Below are positions 48,566 through 59,607 of a stretch of DNA of 64,000 bases, piece by piece. Source of the stretch: Selaginella tamariscina (Eukaryota > Streptophyta > Lycopodiopsida > Selaginellales > Selaginellaceae); assembly GCA_003024785.1 (NCBI GenBank), contig PUQB01000029.1:720530-784529 (forward strand). The letters run 5' to 3'. The translations under genes were made by a program, and so were the position numbers. Within the stretch, counting starts at the first letter, position 1; each line of letters begins with the position of its first letter. The notes beneath the pieces are model-generated. The model ran no database searches, had not been told where the DNA came from, and worked only from the letters and a program-made list of their open reading frames with translations.

Positions 48566-49729
48566 AATGGAAATGAATGTTTTACAAACAATCCAACATT
48601 GGAGCCTCCACAATTTATTGAAGTAAGTTTTAATTTATAAATTATTTTAAATAATAAGTAACATTAATTTATAGCAAAGGATAAATGTTCCTTCATTCAC
48701 AACATTATTGACACTTCCTTCTATAAGCATTAACAAAGTTTTTACAAGTGAGAACATGCTTGAGGTATTAAATATTTAATTTAAATTATTTTCTAATTTA
48801 ATTATTTACTTATTTAATAGGAGACTATTGAAAGTGATTCAAAGAGGGAGCAATGGTTTATAGATGAAAACATGACTCTCCAATATATCAAACACTTGGA
48901 AAAAAAGAATGATAAGGAAAGAGGAGGTCATAAGAAAGTTATGAAAGCAATTGAGAAGTGGAGGTGTGTTTCAACATCTTTACAAACCTAAGCATTTTGA
49001 CGTACATCAAAACAATGTGAAGCACAATGGGTAAGAAGTGGCGGCAAATCAAAGATTATGAAAGTAACATTTCTTCAGGAGAACCATCTTACTTTAGTGA
49101 AGAGATGACTCCATCTATGAAGAAAGATGTCAAAGTTCCCCAAGCTTTTGAAGAAAGCTTTTACAATGAAATGTCATCGTGGATGGTAAAATCAAAAGAA
49201 AATGTTCCTAGTGCTAATCGAGTTGACACATTGACACCCTCTACGATGGTGAACGAGTCACTATTTTAGCTTGAATAAGTTTTTATTTTATTTTATTAAT
49301 TCAATAAATTTCAGATATACAAAACTCAAGAAGAAGATCCAAACCTAGACGTTGTACTTGAGACACAAGATCCAAGAGACATTAGTGAAGATGACAAGCC
49401 AGAAGTGCAAGTTGATCTAAAAATGTGCCAGTTGCTAAAGGGAAGAAGTGCAAGTGTACACTTAAAGGATCTGATGGCCTTCTAGAGCATATGGACGAAC
49501 AAAGGAAGACAATGATGCAAGAGCTCCAAGAGAGTAACAGCCAAAAGATTGAGTGTATGGAGGTGGCAGATGATCGCCGTCATCAAGCTTCTCAAGCAGC
49601 TATTTATAAAAGAATTGCCATGATCGTGCAAACAACGCAAATGATGTGTGAAGAACTTAAGCTTATTCGGGAGGCTTTCATTCAAACATCTTCACAAGAG
49701 GTAAACCTCTTATTCTTTATTGCAAATTA
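48566..49729 (+). pseudogene. Trihelix/Myb-like DNA-binding protein gene, decayed
   Basis: Plausible exons joined in phase: up to 48622 (CFTNNPTLEPPQFIE), 48675-48764 (QRINVPSFTTLLTLPSISIN...), from 48821 (ESDSKREQWFIDENM, IKHLEKKNDKERGGHKKVMK, AIEKWRCVST), then RTSKQCEAQW and, after a one-base slip near 49028, KKWRQIKDYESNISSGEPSYF, and a later exon from about 49314 (YKTQEEDPNLDVVLETQD... EVADDRRHQASQAAIYKRIA). The tryptophan/basic pattern and the RTSKQCEAQW...W..IKDYES block resemble trihelix or Myb/SANT-like proteins of plants. In-frame stops at about 48994 and 49266 suggest decay. Function is not known; a transposon ORF1-type Myb protein is an alternative. Confidence 0.5.
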
Positions 49730-50599
49730 AAGTTTAGTAATGCACATGATTAAACTGTGGCAGCTCAACTATGAGAGTTTAGCAAAAACTTCATAAAATC
49801 TTATCTTTAAGAAGGTATGATCTAGCATGTTTAATAATTTTAATAACACACGCCTTCAATTTGAATAATACACCTCCCTCTCTCTCTTACACGCCGCACA
49901 CACACGTAAAAAAGTAGCATAAATGTTTCACATAAGTGTTACTTTACTTTTTTTAATTTTTATTAAAAGTCAAAAAGGTGTGTATAGTTATTAATATTAG
50001 AAATATAAATGTATCACTATAAATAAATTATATACAACACAAATTTTTTCTTATTGTTAATGCATAACTATATATATAATGCACTCATGTTGGTAATGAT
50101 GTATATAATGTTATCTTTGCAGACAGTGAAGCTAAATATTTAGTAACAATATATAGTGCCTAGTGTGTTAAAGCTAATGGTATACAAACCAATAACTAAG
50201 CCATGTATTAACCAGTCCTGAATAGATTGTTACCAGGTTATGCACACACCCACACACTTGCATATAATGACGCTATGTACATTGAGTAGAACAAATAATA
50301 CAATATATATCTAATTACACACAACATATAAGTTAATTATGTAGTGCTGATGTGGCATGTAAAGAGGGGATACATGTAACCCCTCCATGTGGCCACCAGG
50401 AAATTAATCAGTTGGAAGGGGGAAAAGCGTCTTGGTAGGGGGCACATGTAACCCTGACCTAAGGTGCATGGTTTGTTGTTGTACAGTTCCATACAATGGG
50501 AATTAAAATTTATGAAATCCATATCAAATGTAAATGTCATCATTGTTCATGACATAAAAATATTTTTTACATAGTTATATTACGATGGTGAAGATATTC
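49730..50599. other. AT-rich intergenic DNA
   Basis: No gene supported. 50340-50460 contains an imperfect inverted match (GTACATGTAACCCCTCC and GGGGGCACATGTAACCCTG), possibly the remains of a small element. Confidence 0.5.
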
Positions 50600-50619
50600 C
50601 ATATAGTGAATTGAACTTC

Positions 50620-51240
50620 ACACTACTAGTATGCCATGAGTTCAATCCTTGCCCTTGTTGGGCCTTGAACTCAATCCGCAAGTTCAATCCATATTGGGGT
50701 GAGTACAATCCTTGCTAGGGCCTCAGACTTGATCCTCTAGTTTGATCCATGTTGTGGCCTCAGACTCAATCCTTGTTGGGGCCTCAGACTTGATCCTCGC
50801 CTACTCGATCTTTGTTGAAGCCTTAGACTTAATCCTTGCTTGCACCACAAGCTTGATCTTTGTTGGGGCCTTGGACTTGACCCTCACTAGCACCATGAGC
50901 TCAATGCTCATTGGGGTTGTGAGTGAGATCCTCATTGGGGCCTTAGATGAAGATGCTGCTAGTTCAATCTTCGCCTTCATTGGGCTCTCAGACTTGATCT
51001 TTGATGCTCCATCTAAGGCCACAAGCTCGATTTCATTAGGCCTTTGATCCTCAGACTCGATCCTTGCTAGGGCCTCGGATGGAGCATCCCCACCCAAGGC
51101 TGCAAGATGGGCCTCGGAAGGAGCATCCCTGCTCAAGGATGTAAGTTCAATCCTCATCGGGGCCCTGGACTTCACAAGTTTAATTCCTTCTTGGGGCCTC
51201 AGTCACTTTGGACCTCTAGCACCCAGGAGGTCGAAGCCCT
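50620..51240. repeat. Degenerate tandem array of about 27-30 bp units
   Basis: Many imperfect copies of TTGTTGGGGCCTCAGACTTGATCCTC-like sequence. On the minus strand it gives a repetitive basic peptide (KSKAPTKIKLVVQARIKSKA). The open frame of 124 codons at 51175-50801 is a product of the repeat and shows no family similarity. Confidence 0.75.
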
Positions 51241-51489
51241 GGGCTCCTGTGGGCCTTTAGCACCTACTTACGTCACCATGTTTATATTGGGGCAAGACAA
51301 GATAATTTGTATATAAGTTAGGCTTTTGCTAATATTTAAAGTAAAAGCAATCAACATTAGTTGTATCTTGCTAGTGACATAATAGTTTGATTGCTTCTCA
51401 ACAAGCAGCATCTTTTGTGTTATATTATAACTTATTGCTTTGTAATCTTTGTTATGGATTCATAAAATTTACATTCAATTCTTCAATTG

Positions 51490-52082
51490 AAGATGGATCA
51501 ATTCAAAGAAGAATTAATACAATTAATAGAATCAAACAACGCATGCATATTATCCATTCCTAAGATCCGAACCAAAAGTAAGCATGCCTACCAAGTTTAA
51601 TGGGTCACGATCAACTTTTCATGGTTTTTTGGGACAATCAAAACTCATTATAATGATGCAACCATAGAGGTATGAAGCAGATACTGTAAGTTGGGTTGAT
51701 TGGCTCTCTCCTACTTGGATCGGCACTCTCCTGGTTTGTGGCACTTATGGAGAAGAACGATTTGATATTGCACAATTTTGCAAATTTTAAGGGGATTTTT
51801 TATGCCATGTTCAAAGACACCAATTGAGAATGTGCGACAATTAGTAAGCTCTGCCAAGGTGATAAGTCAGCATCCACTTATGCAATAGAGTTTCAAATTT
51901 TGACTTATGTCATGGTTTAAATCACCAAATAAACCATAATGGTTTAAAATCAACAAATTTCAAATTAATTTATATAATGATTTTAAATAATTTTAAATTA
52001 AATTAAATATATAAATTTAATTTAATATTCTTTAATTTTATGAATATCTTCTCAATTGATTCATTATATAAATTATTATATT

Positions 52083-52125
<43 letters not shown>

Positions 52126-52670
52126 AAAATTAGGTTATTATTCATGAATAGTAAAAGCCATGGTATAAGCCAAAAACGTTAATCCATGGTAGTGGATATC
52201 CAATGAGATGACAACATACTCAAAGAGTGATTTTGACACTAGTTTTGAGATGATGTTAAGGATCTCCTTATGTGTCAACTAGATCCAACATCTCTCTCAA
52301 ATGCCATATCTATGGCCGTTTGATGTGATAACTGCTTGTTCAAATGGCAACAAGAGTGGTAATGAGTTGAGTTTTTTCATTGTCCCACTGCCATGAGGGA
52401 GTTAGCCCATGCAACGACTACCATATTAGATACAACTACTTTGTCATTTAAACCTACACCAATGGAGGTTGACACTTCTTAATGCGCTGAGCAACAATGA
52501 CAGATCAATAATAATGATTGTTGTTATTGTGGGGATTCAAAGCACAACTTGGAGAGTTATCCGTGTTGTCATGGTCGATGACCATGTCCATCCCAACCTT
52601 AGGTTTACACAACATTTGTTAATGAGGTGTTAGGAAACAATGGTCTCCATGTAGAATTAGAATAATTTGC
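51490..52670 (+). pseudogene. Ty3/gypsy gag relic
   Basis: Starts MDQFKEELIQLIESNN at 51493. Near 51575 a slipped frame gives a MPTKFNGSRSTFHGFLG-like block matching the gag word [17 protein letters not shown] of family A. Near 52510 it encodes CYCGDSKHNLESYPC, a damaged CCHC knuckle. Many stops. It is interrupted by a TA-rich tract (51990-52125). Confidence 0.65.
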
Positions 52671-52847
52671 AAATGTGTGTGGATGGAATGGAACCTAAAT
52701 GAATTAAAGGAAGTTCATTTTTATTATCTAGGTAGGATATTAAGAGATATAAATCGAATAAAAAAGAATATTTAGTATCATCCAGGGTCATCAACATACA
52801 AGTTTGAACCCCCCAAGCTTCTCATTTTTCATTAAGGGTGCTAGCCC

Positions 52848-53425
52848 ACTTACTCAATTAGGAAAACAAGGGAGGGGGCTCTGTCACATAAATAAGGTAG
52901 AATATATGTAGTGAAAGTTCCTAGGTTCAAAAAGAGCTTGTTATTCTCCTATCGATACATGTTAAGTTTGTGTCGTTAAGGCACAACTCTCCGTTGTGCC
53001 ACCCTAACTTTCACACAACAGGGATATGTCCCACCTTCGGGTTAACCTACCCTTATCATTGGCAAGATTTCACTCTTGTGACCGAGTATGTCACGTTCAA
53101 AGAGTTAGTCAAATCTTTGTTCTGTCAACCCACTATCAAACCTGGAAAGGATTGCCCAAGTTCAAGTTCCACAAGACTAGTGGATGAGGCCTTGCTCTAG
53201 CCGCCTCATCCACGCCAAGCTAGAAACGATACTTGCAGCTTGGCTAGCCCACACATCCTAACTCACAAGGTGAGCCTTAACTGTGAACTTGGCCAACTAA
53301 GGGTGTGAGTTCCTAAGAGACGAATTCCTAATATGAGCACTTTACTAAATATCGTGGGGTTTCTAGAGAGGGATTCCATGGTTGGCATCTAACAAGCCGC
53401 CTTTGTGGCATTAGGTAAAAACTTT
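52848..53425 (+). repeat. Fragment of the 1.6-kb dispersed repeat (copy C)
   Basis: Matches about 47110-47575 of copy B in the same orientation: GCTAGCCCACTTA, AAAACAAGGGAGGGGGC, TCACATAAATAAGG, GTTGTGCCACCCTAACTT, GTCCCACCTTCGGG. Inside, 53065-53180 is not found in copy B. Confidence 0.7.
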
Positions 53426-53439
53426 GACAATAATATACA

Positions 53440-53815
53440 CTTTGTTGTTGACTACCAGGGTCTTAATAAAATCATTGTGCCCAATCAATATCTATTTATG
53501 ATATGTTGGAATGACTATTTGGAGCACAACATTTCATGAAAATTGATTTGCAGGGTGTACAAATTAATCCACATCTGACATGGTGATGAATGGAAGGTTA
53601 TGTTTCGCACTTGATATAAACATTTTGAATACATGGTAATGCCATTTGGGTAAATGAATGCACCAACTGGTTTTCAACATATTGCCAATGATGTTTTTTG
53701 GGACTTCCTCGACCTATTTGTTGTTATCTACCTCAACAACATCTTTATTTTCTCTAAGACACAAGAGGAGCACATTCAACACGTGGCAAGTTCTTCAATG
53801 GCTTCAAGAGCATGG
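53440..53815 (+). pseudogene. Ty3/gypsy reverse transcriptase fragment
   Basis: Plus-strand RT remains: a DYQGLNKI-like start near 53450, MKIDLQG-like near 53540, then MNAPTGFQHIANDVFWDF at 53654 and VVIYLNNIFIFSKTQEEHI, where the catalytic YLDD has become YLNN. It ends abruptly at about 53815 where minus-strand gag-like sequence of family D begins. Confidence 0.75.
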
Positions 53816-54620
53816 GCTATTCGGAACAACCAACAAATGGAGGACAACCAGCCAAAGCAGGGAGGCAACGTTGAGCAACTTGCACATGATCAATATCCTT
53901 AGGGACCACAGCAAGAGCTTCACTGACATCACCAAGACAAGGTGCTCCAGCAACAAAGGGGCGGCACCTAATTCACATCGTTGTGCCCTGTGAAGAGCTT
54001 TGTCAAAGCTGTAGGAGCTAAGGCACATACAAAACCCACATAGGTAAGGTGAAGGGCAGGCCAAAGCAAGGCCAACTTCACATCCACCCCCATGCTAGGT
54101 GAAGCACGTAGCATGAGAATCTTGAATTTAATGCCAAATTGCATAATGCTCTTCATAGGGCCTTGGCATAAATGAATATTTTGAAATGCATCTACAGCTT
54201 CCTTGCCCATCCAAATCCTAGGATAAAGCGAGCTTGAAGACGTGACCAATCATATGAAATAAAAGATGCTAGACTCTAATACCACTACAAGGCACGCCCT
54301 TTAAGCATGTTGGAAACTCCTACATACAAGCAGCTTCATCCCAATCATGATAGCTTGTGATGACATGAAAGTGGGCAAGCCAATGATGCACATAAACATT
54401 AGCATTGTTAGTGAAAGCATTAGGGCGAACATATGAATTAGATTGATGTGTGGGTGAGGGAGGCAATGTGTCATCGAAGAGGGAGAAGCACCCATGGTTG
54501 AAACTTGAGCTTGCAACTCAACTTGTTGTGAAAACAAATTTGTGAGGATCTGCATCATGTACAACAATGTTTTGAGCATAAAAGATATGTATGTCATAGC
54601 TGTTGAGAATATTCTGTACA
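53815..54620 (-). pseudogene. Family D gag-like fragment, second copy
   Basis: Parallels 18190-18950 in the same orientation (CAACCAACAAATGGAG, TTGCACATGATCAATATCC, GTTGTGCC, CATGCTAGGTGAAGCA). Frames are broken. It shows that family D or its gag segment was moved or duplicated. Confidence 0.6.
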
Positions 54621-54637
54621 ACCAAACCAAAGAGTTG

Positions 54638-55111
54638 TGTTAGTTCAATTGTCTGTTATAAGCTGGAATGTCATGACTCTAACAAAGAGATTATATATAG
54701 GTACAAGGGAGTAATTGATATATAGAGCAATAGCAAATAAAAGTTTATTTTTGTTGTTTAATATTAACATGGTATCAGAGTGGGACTTCCTTTACTCTGA
54801 AAGAAAAATGGCACTATCATCTTCCTTAACCCTGTAAGTGATTGAGGGCGGACTTAAGCTAGAGGACAAAGCAAATTAGAAAAAGGAGCAGACACAAAGA
54901 ACATCAAGGGTTTTGGGATGAGGCCTCGGAAAGAAGTATTGAAGCTACCTGGACATTGACAAACCATGAAGGAAAATTGGGATGTTGTGTGCTTGATCCA
55001 TGGTACAACTATTGCTGGAACTCAAGCTCTAGTTGAACAATTGCAAATAAGGTGAGATAGAATTTGTGAGCAATTTTGTTAGCACTCTTTTGGACATTGC
55101 CAAGCGTTCAG
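54638..55111 (+). mobile_element. 5' end of a Ty1/copia-like element (LTR, primer site, gag start)
   Basis: A short LTR at 54638-54769 (TGTTAGTTC...ATTAACA) is followed directly by TGGTATCAGAGTGGGAC (54770-54786), a tRNA-Met-type primer site. An ATG at 54808 opens a broken gag-like frame ending LLDIAKRSV at 55111. The element is interrupted by family C with TSD TTCAG; the reading KGIQL resumes at 59103-59136, where family A inserted. The rest is outside the window or lost. The copia assignment rests on the short LTR and primer site only. Confidence 0.6.
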
Positions 55112-55317
55112 TGTTAGGAACCACTACGTACAAACTAGAGACCCTCACAAAACTACCTGACCTCCCCAGATGTCTCTAGTCTCCACACGCTACTCTCAAA
55201 AAAGGCTTTCCATATTAGGGTGCCCTTAATTCTCTTAGATCTAGGTATAGCTCTTTATGAATATTCTGGCTATACCTTCTAAGGAATATTCTTTGATTCG
55301 TTATATGGGTCATAACA
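55112..55317 (-). repeat. 3' LTR of family C
   Basis: 206 bp, close match to 58893-59102; flanked outside by TTCAG. Confidence 0.92.
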
Positions 55318-55752
55318 ATCCTTCCCCCATTAGCAAGTCCTTATCCTCAAGGGCAATATAACTTACTCAACTAGTCTTGTATCATTAGCCTTGCACATCC
55401 ACAAAAAATCTACCCGAGATTCATTCCTTGTGAGTACTCTCTTTAACTGGCTAGGGTGCACCCTCACTCCTTATGGCAGCCGTAGTCAATATGTCACCTT
55501 ATCAATACGTTCCAAAATCTCATAAGGACCTAAGTACCTAGGAGACAACTTATCATTATAAGTAGTATAATAAAATAATAAAAACATTCACTTATTAGAT
55601 ACACTACTAAACCTCCAGTTATCTTAATCATTCATATCTTTCTAATATATTTTCTACATTAAATTATTAGCCTTCATATTAGCAACAGACGCATACTTCG
55701 TACTCTTGGAAGCTTCTATGCTCATTAACAAACTTAATAGCTCGGCTCTGAA

Positions 55753-57684
55753 CTACTTGTAAGTTCTTTTTGCACAAATCTGAATGTTTCCAAGTTCAAC
55801 ACTTAGATCTTTAACTTCTTCATCTATGTTGTCTTGAGCTTTCTTACTTGCTAAACCCAGCTCAAAAGCTATCTTGGGATGCCGTCCAAACATAGCATAG
55901 TATGGACTCATTCCAATGCTACTGTGTCCTTGGCAAATGGGTGACAAAGTCCATAGAGATACTACCCCTCACTTGTCTAGAATAGGCAATGGTATTAATA
56001 GCCACTTGGTTTCTCCTTGGCACCTTTACTTGCTGACACTTGTCACAAGTCTTGCAGTACTCTATGATATCAACTTTCATATTTCTCTAGTAGAACCTTC
56101 TCTGATCAACTCATACATTTTCCTCCTTCCAAAATGACCAACCTCCAGGCATCATGATGAAATATAGTACTTGGTTGATCAAATGGTCCACACGAGAAGA
56201 TACACATGGCCATTGTAATACAAAACTCCATCTTGAAATGAGAATGGTTGCTCTAGCTCCTGCACCTCGGCGTCTTATGCTTGAGCATGTTGAACTACCT
56301 GGCTAAACTCATTAACCGTCCTTGTTAATGCATTACATAAGTGTGTTTGGAATTCTCCAACTACTGTGGCTCTCCTAACACGTGACAAAGCATCTGTTCC
56401 ATGTTAGCCTTTCCCACATGCTCAATAGAAATTTATCAAACTCAATGAGCTTAACCATCCAGCGAGCTTGTCGACAACTCTTTCTGTGTGAACCAATACA
56501 CCAAAGGCTTGTGATTTGTAAACACCTTGAAACTTGCACCATAAAGATAGTGCCTTAAACTACAAATGCAATAATTCTTACTCATAAGTTGTACCGTTGC
56601 TCTGCAGGATTCAAAGTACGACTTCATAAGCAATAGGCCTTCCCTCTTGCATAAGTACAACTCCAATGGCCACTCCACTTGCATCACACGATACCTCATA
56701 AGGCTTAGAGGGATCTGCAATACATAAAACTGGTGCACGTACCAAAGCTTGTTTCAAAGCTTGGAAACTACTCTCTCTGAAGCACTTCATGCAAAGGGAA
56801 CGTCCTTCCTCATCAACCTAGTTAACGAAGAAGCTTTCTTGGCATAATCCTTGACATACCACTGGTAATCCAACCATGCCAAGAAACTCTGTAACTCTTC
56901 TGCATTGTTAGGAACTGGCCATTGCTCCACCACTGCCACCTTTTGTGGATTAGTCTTCACTCCACTTGGCGTCACATGTACCCAAATACTCCACTTCGCA
57001 TTGAGCAAATGCACATTTTCTCTTCTTTGCATAGAGCTTGTTCTCCCTCAACAATTGAAGAACTCTTCGCAAATGCTGCACATGCTCCTTCATATTCTTA
57101 CTATAAATAAGAATATCGTCAAGGAAGATCTCCACAAAGTTATGCAAGTAGTCACCAAACACCTCAGTCATCAATCGAGTGAATGTGAGTGGGGCATTTG
57201 TTAAGCCAAATGGCATAACAGTGAACTCGAAATGCCCAAAGCTAGTGTTGAAAGCAATTTTGTAAATAACTGCCTCCTTCACAGCAATCTGATGATACCC
57301 CACTACGCAAATATATCTTGGTGAACACTCTGGCTCCACCAGATGATCTATGATAGTATCCACACGTGGCATGGGCATCCTGTCCTTCACTGTTTGCTTG
57401 TTGAGAGCTCTATAGTTTATGCACATCCTCATGGTGCCATCTTTATTCCTGACAAGTAATACTGGTGCACCAAATGGAGACTTGCTCAGTTGTATGAAGC
57501 CATATTCCAATAGCTCCATCACTAGTTTCTTAACCTCTTGCTCCTTAACATGGCTTAGTCGGAATGGCTTACAGTAAATGGCTTTCGTACCCTGTTCCAA
57601 CAAAATCTCATGCTCCACACCTCTTGCATGTGGTAAGCCATGAGGTAGCTCGAGAGGGAAGACGTCAGCAAACTCCTTGCACAA
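55753..57684 (-). pseudogene. Family C pol: RT, RNase H, integrase end
   Basis: RT is one open stretch of 244 codons at 57684-56950: [79 protein letters not shown], and the catalytic variant FLDDILIYSKN. The block normally reading KIDLRSGYHQI has diverged (CVVGYHQIAVKE). A connection region continues at 57032-56787 (PSGVKTNPQKVAVVEQWPVP) and RNase H at 56738-56451 (LYGASFKVFTNHKPLVYWF). 55947-55753 carries the integrase tail (SSIGMSPYYAMFGRHPKIAF). Stops between these parts make the polyprotein non-functional. Confidence 0.85.
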
Positions 57685-57837
57685 TAGCTTTGCTCAAGGT
57701 GACAGTAAAAGAACTTGTTTGGAGACTCAAGCTTTGTTCCAAACCAAGTGTCTTTCACTTCACTATACTCAAGCTTCATGTGCTTGGTGCTCCACTAGAT
57801 CTTAGGATTCACACGCACTAGCTCCACAAGAAAAAAG

Positions 57838-58510
57838 TCTCCACCAGTTGGGTTTTGTCAACCTCTAACTGTAACTCCTCCACACAAACAATTTAGCTTT
57901 GTGTGACAACTGAGCCCTCAATCTCGTATTGAGGCACAGTCTTCGTGCAACTCCACCAGCTGGGTTTTGCCAACTTACAGTTATAACTCCTCCACAAGCA
58001 TTGTAGCTCTGTGTGATAGCTGAGCCCTCAATCTCGTATTAAGGCGCAATTTTCGTGCAGCTCCACCAGCTGGGTTTTATCAACCTCCAGCTGTAACTCC
58101 TCCACACAAGCACTGTAGCTCTATGTGATAGCTGAGCCCTCAATCTCGTATTGAGGCACAGTCTTCGTGCAACTTCACCAACTAGGTTTTGCCAACCTAC
58201 AGCTGTAACTCCTCCACACAAGCACTATAACTCTATGTGATAATTGAGCCCTCAATCTCGTATTGAGGCACAATCTTCGTGTAGCTCCATCAACTGGGTT
58301 TTGCCAACCTACAACTGTAACTCCTCCACACAAGCACTGTAGCTCTGTGTGATAGTTGAGCCCTCAATCTCGTATTGAGGCATAGTCTTCGTGCAGCTCC
58401 ACCAGCTCAGTTTTGCCAACCTTCAGATGTAACTCCTCCACACAAGCACTGTAGCTCTGTGTGATAGCTGAGCCTTCAAATTCATATTGAGGCACAGTCT
58501 TTGTGGGCAA
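57838..58510 (-). repeat. Six tandem 112-bp units in the family C protease/linker region
   Basis: The word AACTCCTCC recurs at 57874, 57986, 58096, 58208, 58320 and 58432, a spacing of 110-112 bp, and the intervening sequence (CACTGTAGCTCTGTGTGATAGC, TGAGCCCTCAATCTCGTATT, CTCCACCAGCTGGGTTTTGCC) is repeated. On the minus strand one unit continues the protease frame (SSDNFMSTKLVEECNLPTKT, then YEFEGSAITQSYSACVEELHL). Because 112 is not a multiple of 3, each further unit shifts the frame. Confidence 0.95.
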
Positions 58511-58874
58511 GTTGCACTCCTCCACTAACTTTGTTGACATAAAGTTATCGCTACTCATGCTATCCACAAGGACTCGCACTAGACGCTCACCAAGTCATCC
58601 CTCCACCACAATAGCACATGTGTGTGGCTCCTCTTGTGCCATGTAGTTTACCTGTTGAGCAAGAACAAATAGAAATTTACCTTGTGGTTTAAAGAAGTCT
58701 TCTTTGTGCTCCTCTCCACGCTCCATCTCCTAAAGTTTCTTAGGCATCTACTTGTCCTTGCTACCATTGAAACTTTTGCCCTTGGGCTTGCTTCTCCTTG
58801 GACAATTTGCCTTTTAGTGTCCAACGTCTCCACACATGTGGTATTATCCCTTCCCACCATGCACTCATCTCGAA

Positions 58875-58890
58875 CCTTGCTCCGATACCA
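58875..58890 (-). promoter_or_regulatory. Primer binding site of family C (tRNA-Met type)
   Basis: Minus strand TGGTATCGGAGCAAGG, two bases after the 5' LTR; one mismatch to the TGGTATCAGAGC core. Confidence 0.8.
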
Positions 58891-58892
58891 AT

Positions 58893-59102
58893 TGTTAGGA
58901 ACCACTACGTACAAACTAAAGACCCTCACAAAACCACCCGAACCTCCCCCGAGTTGTCTCTAGTTTCCACACGCTGCTCTCCAAAAAGGCTTCTCATATT
59001 AGGGTGCCCTTAATTCTCTTAGATCTAACTATAGCTCTTTAGGAATATTCTGGCTTATACCTTCTAGGGAATATTCTTTGATTTGCTATATGGGTCATAA
59101 CA
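58893..59102 (-). repeat. 5' LTR of family C
   Basis: 210 bp, TGTTAGGAACC...CATAACA on the plus strand, followed by TSD TTCAG. Confidence 0.92.
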
Positions 59103-59151
59103 TTCAGTTAAAGGAATTCAACTATGACAAGCTGATTGTCACGACCGGATA

Positions 59152-59286
59152 CAGGATATTCCTACAGGATATGTTATAGGATATACCTACAGGATATGCC
59201 TATAGGATATTCCTACAAGATATACCTATAGGATATTCCTACAGGATATGCCTATAGGATATACTAAGGATATGCCTAAAGGATAA
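59152..59286 (+). repeat. U3 array of near-palindromic 13-bp units in family A
   Basis: AGGATATTCCTAC, AGGATATGTTAT, AGGATATACCTAC, AGGATATGCCTAT and variants follow one another. Each unit is close to AGG-ATAT-N-CCT, a near-palindrome. The array contains several TACAGG words. It is also present, more worn, in both LTRs of copy 1. Confidence 0.9.
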
Positions 59287-59348
59287 GGGTCACTATTTTT
59301 GCTCATGACCATATTAGACTCATGACCAGATTAGCTTGGAGTTGTGAG

Positions 59349-59356
59349 TATAAAAG
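59349..59356 (+). promoter_or_regulatory. TATA box of the family A LTR
   Basis: TATAAAAG, conserved in all three family A LTRs. The predicted RNA start is near 59381, 32 nt after its first base. Confidence 0.75.
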
Positions 59357-59380
59357 CTCCGACCTAATTGTTGTACAATC

Positions 59381-59392
59381 AGTTACTATCAA
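59381..59392 (+). promoter_or_regulatory. Predicted RNA 5' end acting as self-primer
   Basis: AGTTACTATCAA, at the distance from the TATA box where transcription should begin, is the exact reverse complement of TTGATAGTAACT at 59512-59523. The pairing is inferred from sequence. Confidence 0.65.
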
Positions 59393-59511
59393 CACCAGTC
59401 ATTCTACGATCATTCTTGTCTTGTTCCTTGTTCTTGTCTTGTTCCTTCTTGCCTTGTTCTTGAGTCAAGCCTTCTTGTTGTTATCTTGCTCTTAGGTCGT
59501 GGCTTGACAGT

Positions 59512-59523
59512 TTGATAGTAACT
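59512..59523 (+). promoter_or_regulatory. Primer binding site of family A, complementary to the RNA 5' end
   Basis: TTGATAGTAACT begins two bases after the LTR's terminal CA. It lacks the TGG start of a tRNA-primed site. Copy 1 has TTTGATAGTAGCT at the same place. Confidence 0.65.
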
Positions 59524-59607
59524 TTTCATAACTTTTCGATTTTCAGCTACTTTTTTTTCCTTGATTCTTCTCCTTCGTTTTTCTCCTTTTTTTTTTTTTC
59601 ATATATC

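Larger units (their letters stand above)
55112..59102 (-). mobile_element. Complete Ty3/gypsy element, family C, with most of gag missing
   Basis: 3991-bp element on the minus strand. LTRs 55112-55317 (3', 206 bp) and 58893-59102 (5', 210 bp), TGTTA...TAACA ends, TSD TTCAG at 55107-55111 and 59103-59107. A purine tract GGGGGAAGGA lies at about 55319-55330 beside the 3' LTR, and a primer site TGGTATCGGAGCAAGG just inside the 5' LTR. Only the end of gag remains: a knuckle (MCGDVGH) with its first Cys lost and a stop lies within about 60 bp of the primer site. Then come protease-like sequence, a 112-bp tandem array, RT, RNase H and an integrase piece. Confidence 0.93.
59137..59509 (+). repeat. 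5' LTR of family A copy 2
   Basis: 373 bp, TGTCACGACC...GCTTGACA. U3 carries about ten AGGATATNCCTAY units at 59152-59286, then a TATA box and the predicted start of R. Confidence 0.92.

Noticed and set aside
50801-51175. 124-codon minus-strand frame
   Set aside because: Generated by a degenerate tandem repeat; no family similarity.
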